From Candidatus Ideonella esbjergensis (GTDB lineage: Bacteria > Pseudomonadota > Gammaproteobacteria > Burkholderiales > Burkholderiaceae_C), in assembly GCA_016710065.1 (NCBI GenBank), contig JADJLP010000001.1, forward strand, positions 868,001-932,000: a DNA stretch of 64,000 nt, read 5' to 3'. The notes under the pieces were generated by a model that ran no database searches, was not told the origin of the DNA, and saw nothing but the letters and a program-made list of their open reading frames with translations. Positions 40,975 to 50,805 of this stretch are shown here, in pieces (the first letter of the stretch is position 1; each line of letters starts with the position of its first letter). Position numbers and translations under genes: made by a program.

Positions 40975-42263
40975 ACCTCGGGCTTGGCCGGCGGCTCGTC
41001 GAACAGCCCCGGCTCGGCAGCCCTCAGCACCGTGGTGGGCGCTGCGGCACGCCAGCCAGCCGGGGCCTTGGCCTTGCCGCCCGCCGCAGCCTTCATGCTG
41101 CGCCTGGAAGGCATGGGCGGTGCGTCGGCCCGGTTCAGCGCCGCCACGCGCACACCCAGCAAGCGCAGGCGCCGGCTCAGGTCGGCACGCTTGAGGCACA
41201 GGCCGGCGGCATGGCGGATGGTGGCGAAATCGGCTGTGGGGGCATCGAGCGTGAGGTCGCGGGTGAGGGTCTTGAAATCGTCAAAGCGCAGCTTGATGCC
41301 CACGGTGCGGCCCACATAGCCCTTGCGCTGCAGGTCTTGCGCCACCTGCTCGCAGAGCTGGGTGAAGATGGCCGAGAGCTGCGGCTTGTCGCGTACCGCG
41401 TGCAGGTCGCGTTCGAAGGTGGTTTCGCGGCTCATCGAGACCGGCTCGCTCTCGGTCACCAGCGGGCGCTCGTCGCGGCCATGGGCCGCATCGTGCAGCC
41501 AGGCGCCGTAGTGCAGGCCAAAGCGTTCGATGAGCCAGCTGCGCTCGCACTGCGCCAACTGGCCTATGGTCTCCAGCCCCAAGCCCGCCAGCTTGGCGGC
41601 GGCCTTGGGGCCGATGCCATTGATGCGCCGCGCCGGCAGCGGCCAGATGCGGGTGGGCAGCTCGTCCATGCTCAACACCGTGAGGCCATCGGGTTTGTCC
41701 AGATCAGAAGCGATCTTGGAGAGCAGCTTGTTCGGCGTGACGCCGATGGAACAGCTCAGCCCCGTGGCGCGCTTGACGTTGTTCTTGATCTCCAGCGCCA
41801 GCGCCCGCACGCCGCCCAACGGGTCGTGGCCCACGGCCTCTTGTGCGCCGGGCAGGTTCGTCAGCTCGATGTAGATCTCGTCAATGCCGCGGTCTTCGAT
41901 CACCGGCGCCAGCTCGGCCACGGCGGCCTTGAAGCGGCGCGAGCAGGCCCGGTACAGGTCGAAGTCCACCGGCAGCAGGATGGCATCGGGCGCCTTGGCG
42001 GCCGCCTTCATCAGCCCCATGCCCGAATGCACGCCCAGTGCCCGCGCCGCGTAAGTGCTGGTGGTGATGACGCCGCGCCCGGTGTAGCCCGCCAGCCGCG
42101 CATAGCGCCGTGTGCCATCGGCCTGCAACTCGGGCTGGTGGCGTCGGCCGCCACCAATGACCACCGGCAGGCCCACCAGATCGGGGTAGCGCAGCAACTC
42201 GCAGGACGCATAGAAGGCGTCCATGTCGAGGTGGGCGATGAGGCGTCGCGGCGGCTGGGGCAC
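40965..42263 (-). CDS. dinB: DNA polymerase IV (DinB)
   Basis: A 432-residue Y-family polymerase. Catalytic carboxylates lie in LIAHLDMDAFYASCELLRYP and EDRGIDEIYIELTNL; then GLSCSIGVTPNKLLSKIASD, the helix-hairpin-helix ARRINGIGPKAAAKLAGLGL and the little-finger domain with VSMSRETTFERDL. A long Ala/Lys-rich C-terminal part ends at PGLFDEPPAKPEVQD; LFDE is a candidate beta-clamp-binding element. The start is a GTG giving VPQPPRRLIAHLD; no better ATG exists upstream of the catalytic motif. A LexA box lies 15 bp upstream. Confidence 0.94.
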   Translation of the reverse strand: MPQPPRRLIAHLDMDAFYASCELLRYPDLVGLPVVIGGGRRHQPELQADGTRRYARLAGYTGRGVITTSTYAARALGVHSGMGLMKAAAKAPDAILLPVDFDLYRACSRRFKAAVAELAPVIEDRGIDEIYIELTNLPGAQEAVGHDPLGGVRALALEIKNNVKRATGLSCSIGVTPNKLLSKIASDLDKPDGLTVLSMDELPTRIWPLPARRINGIGPKAAAKLAGLGLETIGQLAQCERSWLIERFGLHYGAWLHDAAHGRDERPLVTESEPVSMSRETTFERDLHAVRDKPQLSAIFTQLCEQVAQDLQRKGYVGRTVGIKLRFDDFKTLTRDLTLDAPTADFATIRHAAGLCLKRADLSRRLRLLGVRVAALNRADAPPMPSRRSMKAAAGGKAKAPAGWRAAAPTTVLRAAEPGLFDEPPAKPEVQD

Positions 42264-42278
42264 GGCTGCACTGTACTA

Positions 42279-42294
42279 CTGGATGTATAGCCAG
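42279..42294 (-). promoter_or_regulatory. LexA box (SOS operator) of dinB
   Basis: Minus strand CTGGCTATACATCCAG fits CTG-N10-CAG of gamma/beta-proteobacterial LexA sites, with CTGG/CCAG in place of CTGT/ACAG. The TATACA within it could be the -10 element. It lies just upstream of the dinB start codon. Confidence 0.65.
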
Positions 42295-42316
42295 TCCGTT
42301 GATACCGGAACTGGCT
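42289..42316. other. hairpin next to the LexA box
   Basis: AGCCAGTCCG and CGGAACTGGCT can pair as a 10-bp stem with one bulged base around TTGATAC. It shares its left arm with the LexA box. It may be a second regulator site or a terminator remnant; no T-run follows. Confidence 0.4.
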
Positions 42317-42472
42317 ACTGCATGCCTGCAAGGTCATCGTTCCAAGTGCTTACGTCTTGGGCCTGGCGCCGTGCCGGGGCGGCCCCTAGACTGGGCCGGG
42401 CACCTTGAACCGGGTGCCGGCAGTGATTTCAGGTTCGCATCCGTGACCTGTTCAAAGAGAGGAAATCAAAAC

Positions 42473-42625
42473 ATGCAGATGTCCCGAGAAATGAAGCTGG
42501 CTTCGCGCCTGGCGGTGCTGGCGGTGGCCGTCGCGCCAATGCTGGCTGTTGCTGGCGGTGTGGCCGGCGGCGGCGGCTCAGGCTCGCCCGTGGTGCAGTT
42601 CATCCGGGCGCTGTTCGGCGTGTGA
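42473..42625 (+). CDS. small secreted Gly-rich peptide, function unknown
   Basis: Encodes 50 residues. Residues 1-29 are a signal peptide (MQMSREMKLASRLAVLAV then AVAPMLAVAGG), leaving a short Gly/Ser stretch and a hydrophobic tail SPVVQFIRALFGV. AGAGAGGA lies 9 bp before the ATG, and a strong hairpin follows the stop, so the unit looks complete. No family is recognised. The next genes are DUF6502 and DUF5666. Confidence 0.6.
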   Translation: MQMSREMKLASRLAVLAVAVAPMLAVAGGVAGGGGSGSPVVQFIRALFGV

Positions 42626-42631
42626 GCTTGG

Positions 42632-42671
42632 CCCGCAGCCGGACGCCACGTTGAGCGTGTCTGGCTGCGGG
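42632..42671 (+). terminator. strong hairpin after the small secreted peptide gene
   Basis: CCCGCAGCCGGAC and GTCTGGCTGCGGG pair at 12 of 13 positions around a 14-nt loop. It starts 7 bp after the stop codon of the small peptide gene. The following DNA is only mildly T-rich, so termination is likely but not certain. Confidence 0.55.
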
Positions 42672-42755
42672 TGTTCAGACATGGTTGGATTTTCTGGGTA
42701 ATTTGCACATTTGTGATGCTGTCACCTATCATGCGTGGCCTGCTCCGCCCACGAC

Positions 42756-43631
42756 ATGACAGACCCATCTCCACCCGACGCCGCTGCCGCGCCTGAGTCC
42801 CAAGCCCTGCTGGACGCGATCAGCGCTTTGCTTGCGCCCATGGCCAAGCTGGCGGTTTCACGTGGGGTGCATTTCAGCGAGATTGAGGAACGATTGAAGT
42901 TGGCTTTTGTGCAGGCGGCCCGCGAGGCGAGCCCGGGGGGCTTGCCGCACCGGCAAGTGAGTCGAATCAGCACGGCCACGGGCATCAATCGTCGCGAGGT
43001 GACGCGGCTTGTGAATACCGCGCCGTCGCCCACAAACCAAAAAGCGTCGTTGGCCTTGCGGATGTTTTACCGCTGGTCTACCGATCCTCAATACCTTGGG
43101 GCGGATGGCGCGCCGATGGCCCTGCCAAGGCAGGGGGGGATGCCCAGCTTTGAATCGTTGGCGGCATTGGTGACTCGTGACGTCCACCCGCGAAGCATGT
43201 TGGAAGATATGTTGCGGTTGAAGGTGGCCAACTGGGACAGGCCGAGCGATAGCGTCATGCTGAGTGCCGGCGCCTTTGTTCCCAACAATGACGATGTGCA
43301 CCTGCTGTCGTTCTTGGCAGCCAATGTGGGTGACCATCTCCGGGCCTTTGTCGAGAACATGTCGGGTGCTCAGCCCAAGCATTTTGAACAGTCAATCCGT
43401 GGGTCGGGAATGTCGACCGAATCGATGCATGCCATGCGACCGTTGGTTGAGAAGCATTGGAACGCTTTAATTCGATCAATGGTTCCGGAATTGCAGCGTC
43501 GCATTGACGCGGATGCCGTGGATGGGCATGACGGTCCAGGGGAGGTTCGCATTGGTTTGTACATGTACTCACACAAGCGAACAGATGAAGAGCAAGGATC
43601 AGGAGAAGGTGGTTCCGATGAAGACGTCTGA
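42756..43631 (+). CDS. DUF6502-family protein, putative HTH regulator
   Basis: A 291-residue protein. The N-terminal part has the DUF6502 pattern ALLDAISALLAPMAKLAVSR, GVHFSEIEERLKLAFVQAAR and RQVSRISTATGINRREVTRL, which resembles a helix-turn-helix. A helical middle and a C-terminal half follow (NNDDVHLLSFLAANVGDHLR). Family function is unknown. The last 14 bp overlap the start of the DUF5666 lipoprotein gene, so the two are translationally coupled. Base composition is near 50% G+C in the 3' half, against about two thirds around it. The start could also lie at a GTG seven codons upstream. Confidence 0.8.
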   Translation: MTDPSPPDAAAAPESQALLDAISALLAPMAKLAVSRGVHFSEIEERLKLAFVQAAREASPGGLPHRQVSRISTATGINRREVTRLVNTAPSPTNQKASLALRMFYRWSTDPQYLGADGAPMALPRQGGMPSFESLAALVTRDVHPRSMLEDMLRLKVANWDRPSDSVMLSAGAFVPNNDDVHLLSFLAANVGDHLRAFVENMSGAQPKHFEQSIRGSGMSTESMHAMRPLVEKHWNALIRSMVPELQRRIDADAVDGHDGPGEVRIGLYMYSHKRTDEEQGSGEGGSDEDV

Positions 43632-44835
43632 CCTTGTTGGTGCCTGGCGAGCACCTCTCGCAAGCTTGCTGGTTGCGCTGACGCTGACTTGCCTGATGTC
43701 CGCCTGTGGTGGCGTAGATGGCGGCGGTTCCGGCGCCCCCGTCGGCTACTCCCAAGGCTCCATCACCGGCTTCGGCTCCATCATCGTCAACGACATCCAC
43801 TTCGATGAAAGTGGTGCCACCGTGCTGGCCGACGATGGCAGCACGCCGCTGCAGGCGGGCGACCTCAAGCTGGGCATGAGCGTGGAAGTGGAGAGCGGCG
43901 CCATCGACACCGTGGCCGGCACGGCCACGGCCACGGCCGTGCGGCTGCACAGCAGCCTGCTGGGCGCGGTGGCTGGCCTGAACCAGACCGCCGGCACCTT
44001 CACGCTGGTGGGGCAGGTGGTGCAGGTCACCTCGGCCACGGTGTTCGACCCCGCCCTCACGGGGGGGCTCGCTGGCATGGCCAACGGCAACCTGGTGGAG
44101 GTGCACGCGGTGTACGACCCGGTGAGCAGCGTGTACTCCGCGCGCCGCATCGACCCCGTGACCAGCGCCAGCCTGTACCGGGTGCGCGGTCTGGTCAGCA
44201 CGCTCACTTCCAACACCTTCCAGATCGGCAGCGCGGTGTTTGTCTACACCAGCCTGCCGGCCGGCGTCACCGAGGGTGGCATGGCCCGTGTGCTGGTGCG
44301 GCCCACGCTCGACAGCCAGGGCCGCTGGGTGGTGAGCACGGCCGGCCTGGGCGAGCGCCAGCCGGGTGAGGGGGCCCATGTGGGCCTGGCGGGTGTGGTG
44401 TCGTCGTACACCTCGCTGGGCCGCTTCGTGGTGGACGATGTGCGGGTTGACGCCAGCATGGTCACACCCACCGGTGGCACGGTGGCCAAGGGGGCCTGGG
44501 TCAAGGTCGAGGGCGTGATGTCGGTCGGCGTTCTGGTGGCAGACAAGGTGGAAGTGAAGGTGGCCGACGCCGGCCACGGCGGCCCGGGCAGTGGCGGCTT
44601 CGACATGCAGCTGCGCGGCAAGGTGGACTCACTGAACACCGATACCAAGACCTTCAAGGTGCGCGACGCCAAGAGTGACACGCTGCGCGACGTGCGGGTG
44701 GACTACAGCCAGGCCAGTTTCCTGCCCAGTGGCAGCAGCGCGGCCAACCTGGCCGCCGGCGTGCTGGTGGAGGTCAAGGGCGCGTTGTCACGCGACGGCC
44801 ACGACGTGGTGGCCACCGAGATCCGCTTCCGCTGA
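43618..44835 (+). CDS. DUF5666-family lipoprotein
   Basis: A 405-residue lipoprotein. The signal is MKTSDLVGAWRAPLASLLVA with lipobox LMSAC; the mature start is CGGVDGGGSGAPVG. The rest is built of repeated beta-rich DUF5666 units: SQGSITGFGSIIVNDIHFDE, LKLGMSVEVESGAI, YRVRGLVSTLTSNTFQIGSA, VGLAGVVSSYTSLGRFVVDD and MQLRGKVDSLNTDTKTFKVR. Each looks like an OB-like strand group with a G-x-V mark. The function is unknown. A GAGAAGG ribosome-binding site lies within the DUF6502 gene. It ends back to back with argH. Confidence 0.88.
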   Translation: MKTSDLVGAWRAPLASLLVALTLTCLMSACGGVDGGGSGAPVGYSQGSITGFGSIIVNDIHFDESGATVLADDGSTPLQAGDLKLGMSVEVESGAIDTVAGTATATAVRLHSSLLGAVAGLNQTAGTFTLVGQVVQVTSATVFDPALTGGLAGMANGNLVEVHAVYDPVSSVYSARRIDPVTSASLYRVRGLVSTLTSNTFQIGSAVFVYTSLPAGVTEGGMARVLVRPTLDSQGRWVVSTAGLGERQPGEGAHVGLAGVVSSYTSLGRFVVDDVRVDASMVTPTGGTVAKGAWVKVEGVMSVGVLVADKVEVKVADAGHGGPGSGGFDMQLRGKVDSLNTDTKTFKVRDAKSDTLRDVRVDYSQASFLPSGSSAANLAAGVLVEVKGALSRDGHDVVATEIRFR

Positions 44836-46266
<1,431 letters not shown>

Positions 46267-46358
46267 GCAGCGGTGCTCTGGGTGGAGGTGGGTGGGAAGC
46301 AGAGGGCGCATTTTAGGCGGCGTGCCTGGGCGTGCCGCGTGCAGGCGAGAATCGGCCG

Positions 46359-47423
46359 GTGAGCAAACGCCCTGACGCCGCCCCCAGCACCTTGTTTGAC
46401 GACCTGCGCGAGGTGGTGACCGAGCGGGCCGTGGCTGAGCAGCAAGGCCCTTGGCCGTTGTGTGGCAACGGCGTGATCCTGCGCGCCTTGCTGCTGGTGC
46501 ATGCGGCGCTGGGCGTGGGCCTGGCCTTCACCGTGGCGCCACTCGGTGCCTGGCTGGTGGCCCTGGGCGGAGCGGCCACGGTGGCGGTGCCGGCCACGCT
46601 GGCCTGGTTGCTGCTGGCCTGCGCCGGCGGCCGTTGGCTTCGGCGTGGGAGTCCGCCAATGCAGATGGCCGTGCTGGCCGTTGGCGGGGCGGTGGTGGCC
46701 GCCGCCGTGTGGGCGTTGCTGAACCGCGCCAGCCTGGCGCCACCTGCGGCCGGTGGTGTGGTGGCCCCGGCACTGGCCGGTGCCAGTTTGGCGGCCATGC
46801 TGTGGTCGTCAGTGCGTTGGCGCGAACGGGCCCGGCTGCCTGCCGCCGCCGCCGCCCATCTGGCCGACCTGCAAACCCGCATCCGTCCGCACTTCCTGTT
46901 CAACACGCTCAACACCGCCATCGCCCTGGTGCAGCACGACCCACGGCGTGCTGAAGAGGTGTTGGAAGACCTGGCCGATCTGTTCCGCGCCGCGTTGGGT
47001 GGGCTGGACAAGATCACCACGCTGGCCGACGAGGTGGAACTGGCGCGCCGCTACCTCTCCATCGAGCAGCTGCGTTTTGGCGAGCGCCTGCAGGTGGTGT
47101 GGGATCTGGATGCCACCGCCGACAAAGCGCCGCTGCCGCCGTTGGCCCTGCAGCCGCTGGTGGAGAACGCCGTGCGCCACGGCATTGAAGCCAGCGACCG
47201 AGGCGGCAAGATCGAGATCCGCAGCCGCCGCCGCCGCGACCGCGTGCTGCTCTCGGTCACCAACACCGTGCCGCTGAACGCCAGCCCCAAGCCGGGCCAC
47301 GGCATTGGCCTGGCCAGCGTGCGCGAGCGCATGCGCCTGCTGCACGATCTGGAGGCCGACGTGCGCAGCGGCGTCATCGAAGACGGCCGTTGGCGCGTGA
47401 GCCTGTCCATCCCTGCGGCCTGA
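46359..47423 (+). CDS. algZ: LytS/AlgZ-type membrane histidine kinase
   Basis: A 354-residue kinase. A cytoplasmic start is followed by about four membrane helices (residues 40-150: ILRALLLVHAALGVGLAFTV, LVALGGAATVAVPATLAWLL, MAVLAVGGAVVAAAVWALL, APALAGASLAAMLWSSV). The His_kinase domain has the phospho-acceptor in LQTRIRPHFLFNTLNTAIAL, LSIEQLRFGERLQV, and the ATPase part LALQPLVENAVRHGIEASDR and GHGIGLASVRERMRLL. The start is a GTG giving VSKRPDAAPS; others are possible. It lies 15 bp before the AlgR-like gene, its likely partner. Confidence 0.88.
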   Translation: MSKRPDAAPSTLFDDLREVVTERAVAEQQGPWPLCGNGVILRALLLVHAALGVGLAFTVAPLGAWLVALGGAATVAVPATLAWLLLACAGGRWLRRGSPPMQMAVLAVGGAVVAAAVWALLNRASLAPPAAGGVVAPALAGASLAAMLWSSVRWRERARLPAAAAAHLADLQTRIRPHFLFNTLNTAIALVQHDPRRAEEVLEDLADLFRAALGGLDKITTLADEVELARRYLSIEQLRFGERLQVVWDLDATADKAPLPPLALQPLVENAVRHGIEASDRGGKIEIRSRRRRDRVLLSVTNTVPLNASPKPGHGIGLASVRERMRLLHDLEADVRSGVIEDGRWRVSLSIPAA

Positions 47424-47438
47424 AACCCAGAACTTGCC

Positions 47439-48218
47439 ATGAACAAGTTGCGTGTGCTCATCGTCGACGACGAACCCCTGGCGAGGCTGCGCATGCGCGG
47501 CCTGCTGGCCGATTGCCTGAACCCGGCCGTGGATGTGGTGGCCGAGGCCGGCAGCGGCGCCGAAGCACTGCACGCGCTGGCGTTGCACGAGGTGGATGCG
47601 GTGCTGCTGGACATCCATATGCCCGGCCTGGATGGCCTGGCCCTGGCGGCCAAGCTCAAGTCCCAGGCACAAGCGGCGGCCGTGGTGTTCGTGACGGCGC
47701 ATGCCGAGCATGCCTTGCAGGCCTTTGAGCTGGACGCGGTGGACTACCTCACCAAGCCTGTGCGCCGGGCCCGCTTGCAGGAGGCCCTGGTGCGCGTGCA
47801 ACAGCGCCTGGGCCGAGCAGCAGCCGTTGCGCCTGCTGTTGCCGAGCCCCTGGAGCAAGCCATGCTGGTGGTGAGCGACCGGGGCCGTGTGCTGCGCATC
47901 CCCGTGGCCGACGTGGTCTACCTCAAGGCCGAGATGAAATACGTCACCTTGCGCACGCTGGAGCACACCTACGTGCTCGACGACGCGCTCACCGACCTGG
48001 AGCAGCGCCTGGGTGAGGTGGTGCTGCGCATCCACCGCAACGCCGTGGTGTCCAAGGCGGCGGTGCGGGCATTGGAGCGCCGGGCCCTGCCGGCCAGTGA
48101 TACCGAAGAAGCCGGCGAAGGCTGGGCCGTGCAGGTGGCTCCCAGCGGCGAGTGGCTGGCGGTTTCGCGCCGCCAGGTGGCGGCGGTGCGCGAGGCCATC
48201 GAGGCCGGCAGCCTGTAA
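47439..48218 (+). CDS. algR: AlgR-like LytTR-family response regulator
   Basis: A 259-residue regulator. The receiver part has LRVLIVDDEPLARLRMRGLL, phospho-acceptor Asp in AVLLDIHMPGLDGLALAAKL and Lys in VDYLTKPVRRARLQ. The LytTR DNA-binding domain has VADVVYLKAEMKYVTLRTLE, LTDLEQRLGEVVLRIHRNAV and a late GEWLAVSRRQVAAVREA. It is the partner of the kinase upstream. In related genomes hemC follows this gene; here the repeat and poly-G region follows. Confidence 0.9.
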   Translation: MNKLRVLIVDDEPLARLRMRGLLADCLNPAVDVVAEAGSGAEALHALALHEVDAVLLDIHMPGLDGLALAAKLKSQAQAAAVVFVTAHAEHALQAFELDAVDYLTKPVRRARLQEALVRVQQRLGRAAAVAPAVAEPLEQAMLVVSDRGRVLRIPVADVVYLKAEMKYVTLRTLEHTYVLDDALTDLEQRLGEVVLRIHRNAVVSKAAVRALERRALPASDTEEAGEGWAVQVAPSGEWLAVSRRQVAAVREAIEAGSL

Positions 48219-48257
48219 AGCGGCTGGTGGCCATCCGGCAGATCGCGGCGCTTCTCG

Positions 48258-48447
<190 letters not shown>

Positions 48448-48554
48448 GAGGCCGAGCTTCGGCTATGGCAGCAATGCGCCGAGAACGGCCACCATGTGCT
48501 GCTTTGTTCTTGTGCTCCTGGACACGATGTCGCATGACCGCATCGGCCCCTATT

Positions 48555-48580
48555 TGAAAAAGGGCTCGCCGTGGCGAGCT
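48555..48580 (-). terminator. rho-independent terminator after the DUF3597 gene
   Basis: Minus strand: GAGCTCGCC-AC-GGCGAGC stem followed by CCTTTTTC. It lies about 25 bp after the DUF3597 stop codon and fits an intrinsic terminator. Confidence 0.75.
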
Positions 48581-48604
48581 CTTTCCTGTTGAGCTGCGTT
48601 CAGC

Positions 48605-48997
48605 TCAAAGCAGCTCGGCCGGGATGTTGCCGCCGTTTTCGGCCAGCTTCTGCAGCACGGTCTTGTGCAGCCACATGTTCATCTGGGCCGAATCGCCCAT
48701 CTTGTCGGCCGGGCAGCCCAGCTCGGTGGCCAGTTGCTTGCGCGAGGCCAGGCTGCTGTCCAGGCTGAGCAGCTTGAGCAGGTCGACGATGGAGGTCTTC
48801 CAGTTCAGCCTCTCGCTGCTGGTTTCGGCCAGCGCTTCGAGCTGGGTCACCACGTCCACCAGTTCAATGGGTGCCGGGTCCACCGGTGCCAGCGCGGCGG
48901 GCACAGCGTCGGCCGGGGCGGCCGCAGGCGCGGCGGCGGCGGGCGTCTCTTCCTTGCGGATGCCCAGCTTGGTGAGGATGGTGTTGAACAAGCCCAT
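48605..48997 (-). CDS. DUF3597-family protein
   Basis: A 130-residue protein. The start MGLFNTILTKLGIRKEE and an Ala/Pro-rich linker (residues 18-42) precede the domain VDVVTQLEALAETSSERLNW, SIVDLLKLLSLDSSLASRKQ, MNMWLHKTVLQKLAENGGNI. This matches the DUF3597 family, small proteins of unknown role with a LysM-like or helical C-terminus. It stands alone between the poly-G region and the amylase genes. Confidence 0.88.
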   Translation of the reverse strand: MGLFNTILTKLGIRKEETPAAAAPAAAPADAVPAALAPVDPAPIELVDVVTQLEALAETSSERLNWKTSIVDLLKLLSLDSSLASRKQLATELGCPADKMGDSAQMNMWLHKTVLQKLAENGGNIPAELL

Positions 48998-49134
48998 GGT
49001 GTCTCTCCTGATGTGGAATGGATGGAAGCCGTGAGCCTACTCCCGCTCTGTGACGCCGCGTGGCGGGCTGGCCGGGCCGGTGCAATACGGCACGCTTGCG
49101 GGCGGCGGCGCAACAGCGGCCGCCCGCGCGGACT

Positions 49135-50805
49135 TCACCGCCCGGTGCGCAGCGCGTAGACCTGTACCGATTGCGCCGGCAGCGTCAGCCTGCCTTTGCG
49201 CGCCACGGGCGCCTTGGCGGGCCACAGCGCCTGCAGCCGGGCGCCGGCGGGCAGGCCGGGCACGGCCACGCTTGCCGGCGTGCCGCCGTAGTTGGCAAGC
49301 ACCAGGGTGCGCTCGGTGGCCAGGCTGCGCTGGTAGCCCAGCACCAGGCCCTGCGCAAACGAGTGCTCGAAGCCGCCTTGGGCCAGCGAGGGCCGAGAAT
49401 TGCGCAGCGCCAGCATGGCCTTGTAGAAGTTCAGCAGCGAGTTCGGGTCGCGTTGCTCGGCGGCGGCGTTGTGCGTGGCCGCGTTGGGCGAGACCGGCCG
49501 GTAGGGTTGGCCTGCCGTGAAGCCCGCCCTTTGGGGCTCGGCCGTCCAGCTCATGGGCGCGCGGATGGGGAAATCGCCCGTCAGGCCGGGCACGCTGGCC
49601 TGGCCGATCTCTTCGCCGTAGTAGAGGTAGGGCGTGCCGGGCTGCAGCAGGTAGCCGGCGGCGGCGAGCCTGTAGCGGGCCTGGTCGCCGCCCACCTGGT
49701 CCCACAGGCGCAGGCCGCCAAAGATGTCGTGGTTGGAGACGAAGGTGGCCATGTTGGGCGAGGCGCTGCGGTAATAGCTGGCCAGCGCCTGCACCGATTC
49801 AGGCTTGCCCTGGGCGGCGCCCACGAAGTGCTGGATGTAGCCGAACGCGAAGGCGCCGCCGCACACCGCATCGTCGCCATAGGCCTGGGGCTGGGCGGTG
49901 GCCTCGCACACCACATGGCGGCGTGGGTAGCTCTTGACCAGGTCTTGCAGCCGCTTGGTGAGCGCACGGCTCTCGGGCTGGTCGTTCCAGTCGACCGCGT
50001 TGTTCTCGATCATGTGCGGCACGGCGTCGAGCCGGAAGCCGTCCAGCCCGCGGTTGAGCCAGAAGCGCAGGTTGTCCTCGTGCCAGGCCCAGACCTCGGG
50101 CTTGCGCAGGTTGAAGTCGGGCATGTGCGGGCCGAAGGTGCCGTAGAGGAACTGCCTGGCACCCGGCGGCGGCGCGGGCAGGTCTCTCCACGCGCCGGTG
50201 AAGTCCCAGGGCGCGCCCTCTCCTTGCTCGCCGGCCCAGTACCAGGGGTTCTTGTCCCAGATGAACCAGCCCTTGGGCTCGGTCTCGGACCACACGTACC
50301 AGTCGCGCCAGGGGTTGTTCACCGCCTTGCGTGCTTCCAGGAAGATGGGGTGGGCTGCGGCGCTGTGGTTCACCACGTAGTCCATCACCACGCCGATGCC
50401 GCGCGCGTGCGCCTGCTTGAGCAACTCGTCCAGGTCGGCCAGCGTGCCGTAGGCGGGCTCGATGGCGCGGTAGTGGGTGGTGGCGTAGCCGTGGTCGTGG
50501 TCGGCGCTGGCGGTGATGGGCATCAGCCAGATGCCCTTGATGCCCAGGTCTTTCAGGTAATCGAGCCGGCTGATCAGGCCCTGGAGGTCGCCGATGCCGT
50601 CGCCGTCGCTGTCCTGGAAACCGCGCACGAAGATCTCGATGAAGGCGCCATGCTGCCAGCCCTCGGGCAGCGGGCTGGGCGTGATGCGCGCGGGCTGGGG
50701 CGAGAAATCGACGCCGGGCAGTTGCAGCACAGGCTGGGCCTGGGCCTGCAGCGTGAGCGCCATGGCGCAGGCCAGGGCGGCGAGGCGGAGCAGGGTGGTG
50801 GTCAT
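49135..50805 (-). CDS. secreted alpha-amylase family (GH13) enzyme, second of a tandem
   Basis: A 556-residue GH13 protein with signal peptide (MTTTLLRLAALACAMALTLQ...QAQA). Catalytic regions: IGVVMDYVVNHSAAAHP, nucleophile Asp in LDGFRLDAVPHMIENNAV, acid Glu in HVVCEATAQPQAYGD and the third Asp in MATFVSNHDIFGGLRL. An all-beta C-terminal domain closes the protein (RTLVLANYGGTPASV). It cleaves alpha-1,4-glucans or dextrins outside the cytoplasm. Its ATG overlaps the stop codon of the upstream amylase gene by one base, so the two are translationally coupled. Confidence 0.9.
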   Translation of the reverse strand: MTTTLLRLAALACAMALTLQAQAQPVLQLPGVDFSPQPARITPSPLPEGWQHGAFIEIFVRGFQDSDGDGIGDLQGLISRLDYLKDLGIKGIWLMPITASADHDHGYATTHYRAIEPAYGTLADLDELLKQAHARGIGVVMDYVVNHSAAAHPIFLEARKAVNNPWRDWYVWSETEPKGWFIWDKNPWYWAGEQGEGAPWDFTGAWRDLPAPPPGARQFLYGTFGPHMPDFNLRKPEVWAWHEDNLRFWLNRGLDGFRLDAVPHMIENNAVDWNDQPESRALTKRLQDLVKSYPRRHVVCEATAQPQAYGDDAVCGGAFAFGYIQHFVGAAQGKPESVQALASYYRSASPNMATFVSNHDIFGGLRLWDQVGGDQARYRLAAAGYLLQPGTPYLYYGEEIGQASVPGLTGDFPIRAPMSWTAEPQRAGFTAGQPYRPVSPNAATHNAAAEQRDPNSLLNFYKAMLALRNSRPSLAQGGFEHSFAQGLVLGYQRSLATERTLVLANYGGTPASVAVPGLPAGARLQALWPAKAPVARKGRLTLPAQSVQVYALRTGR

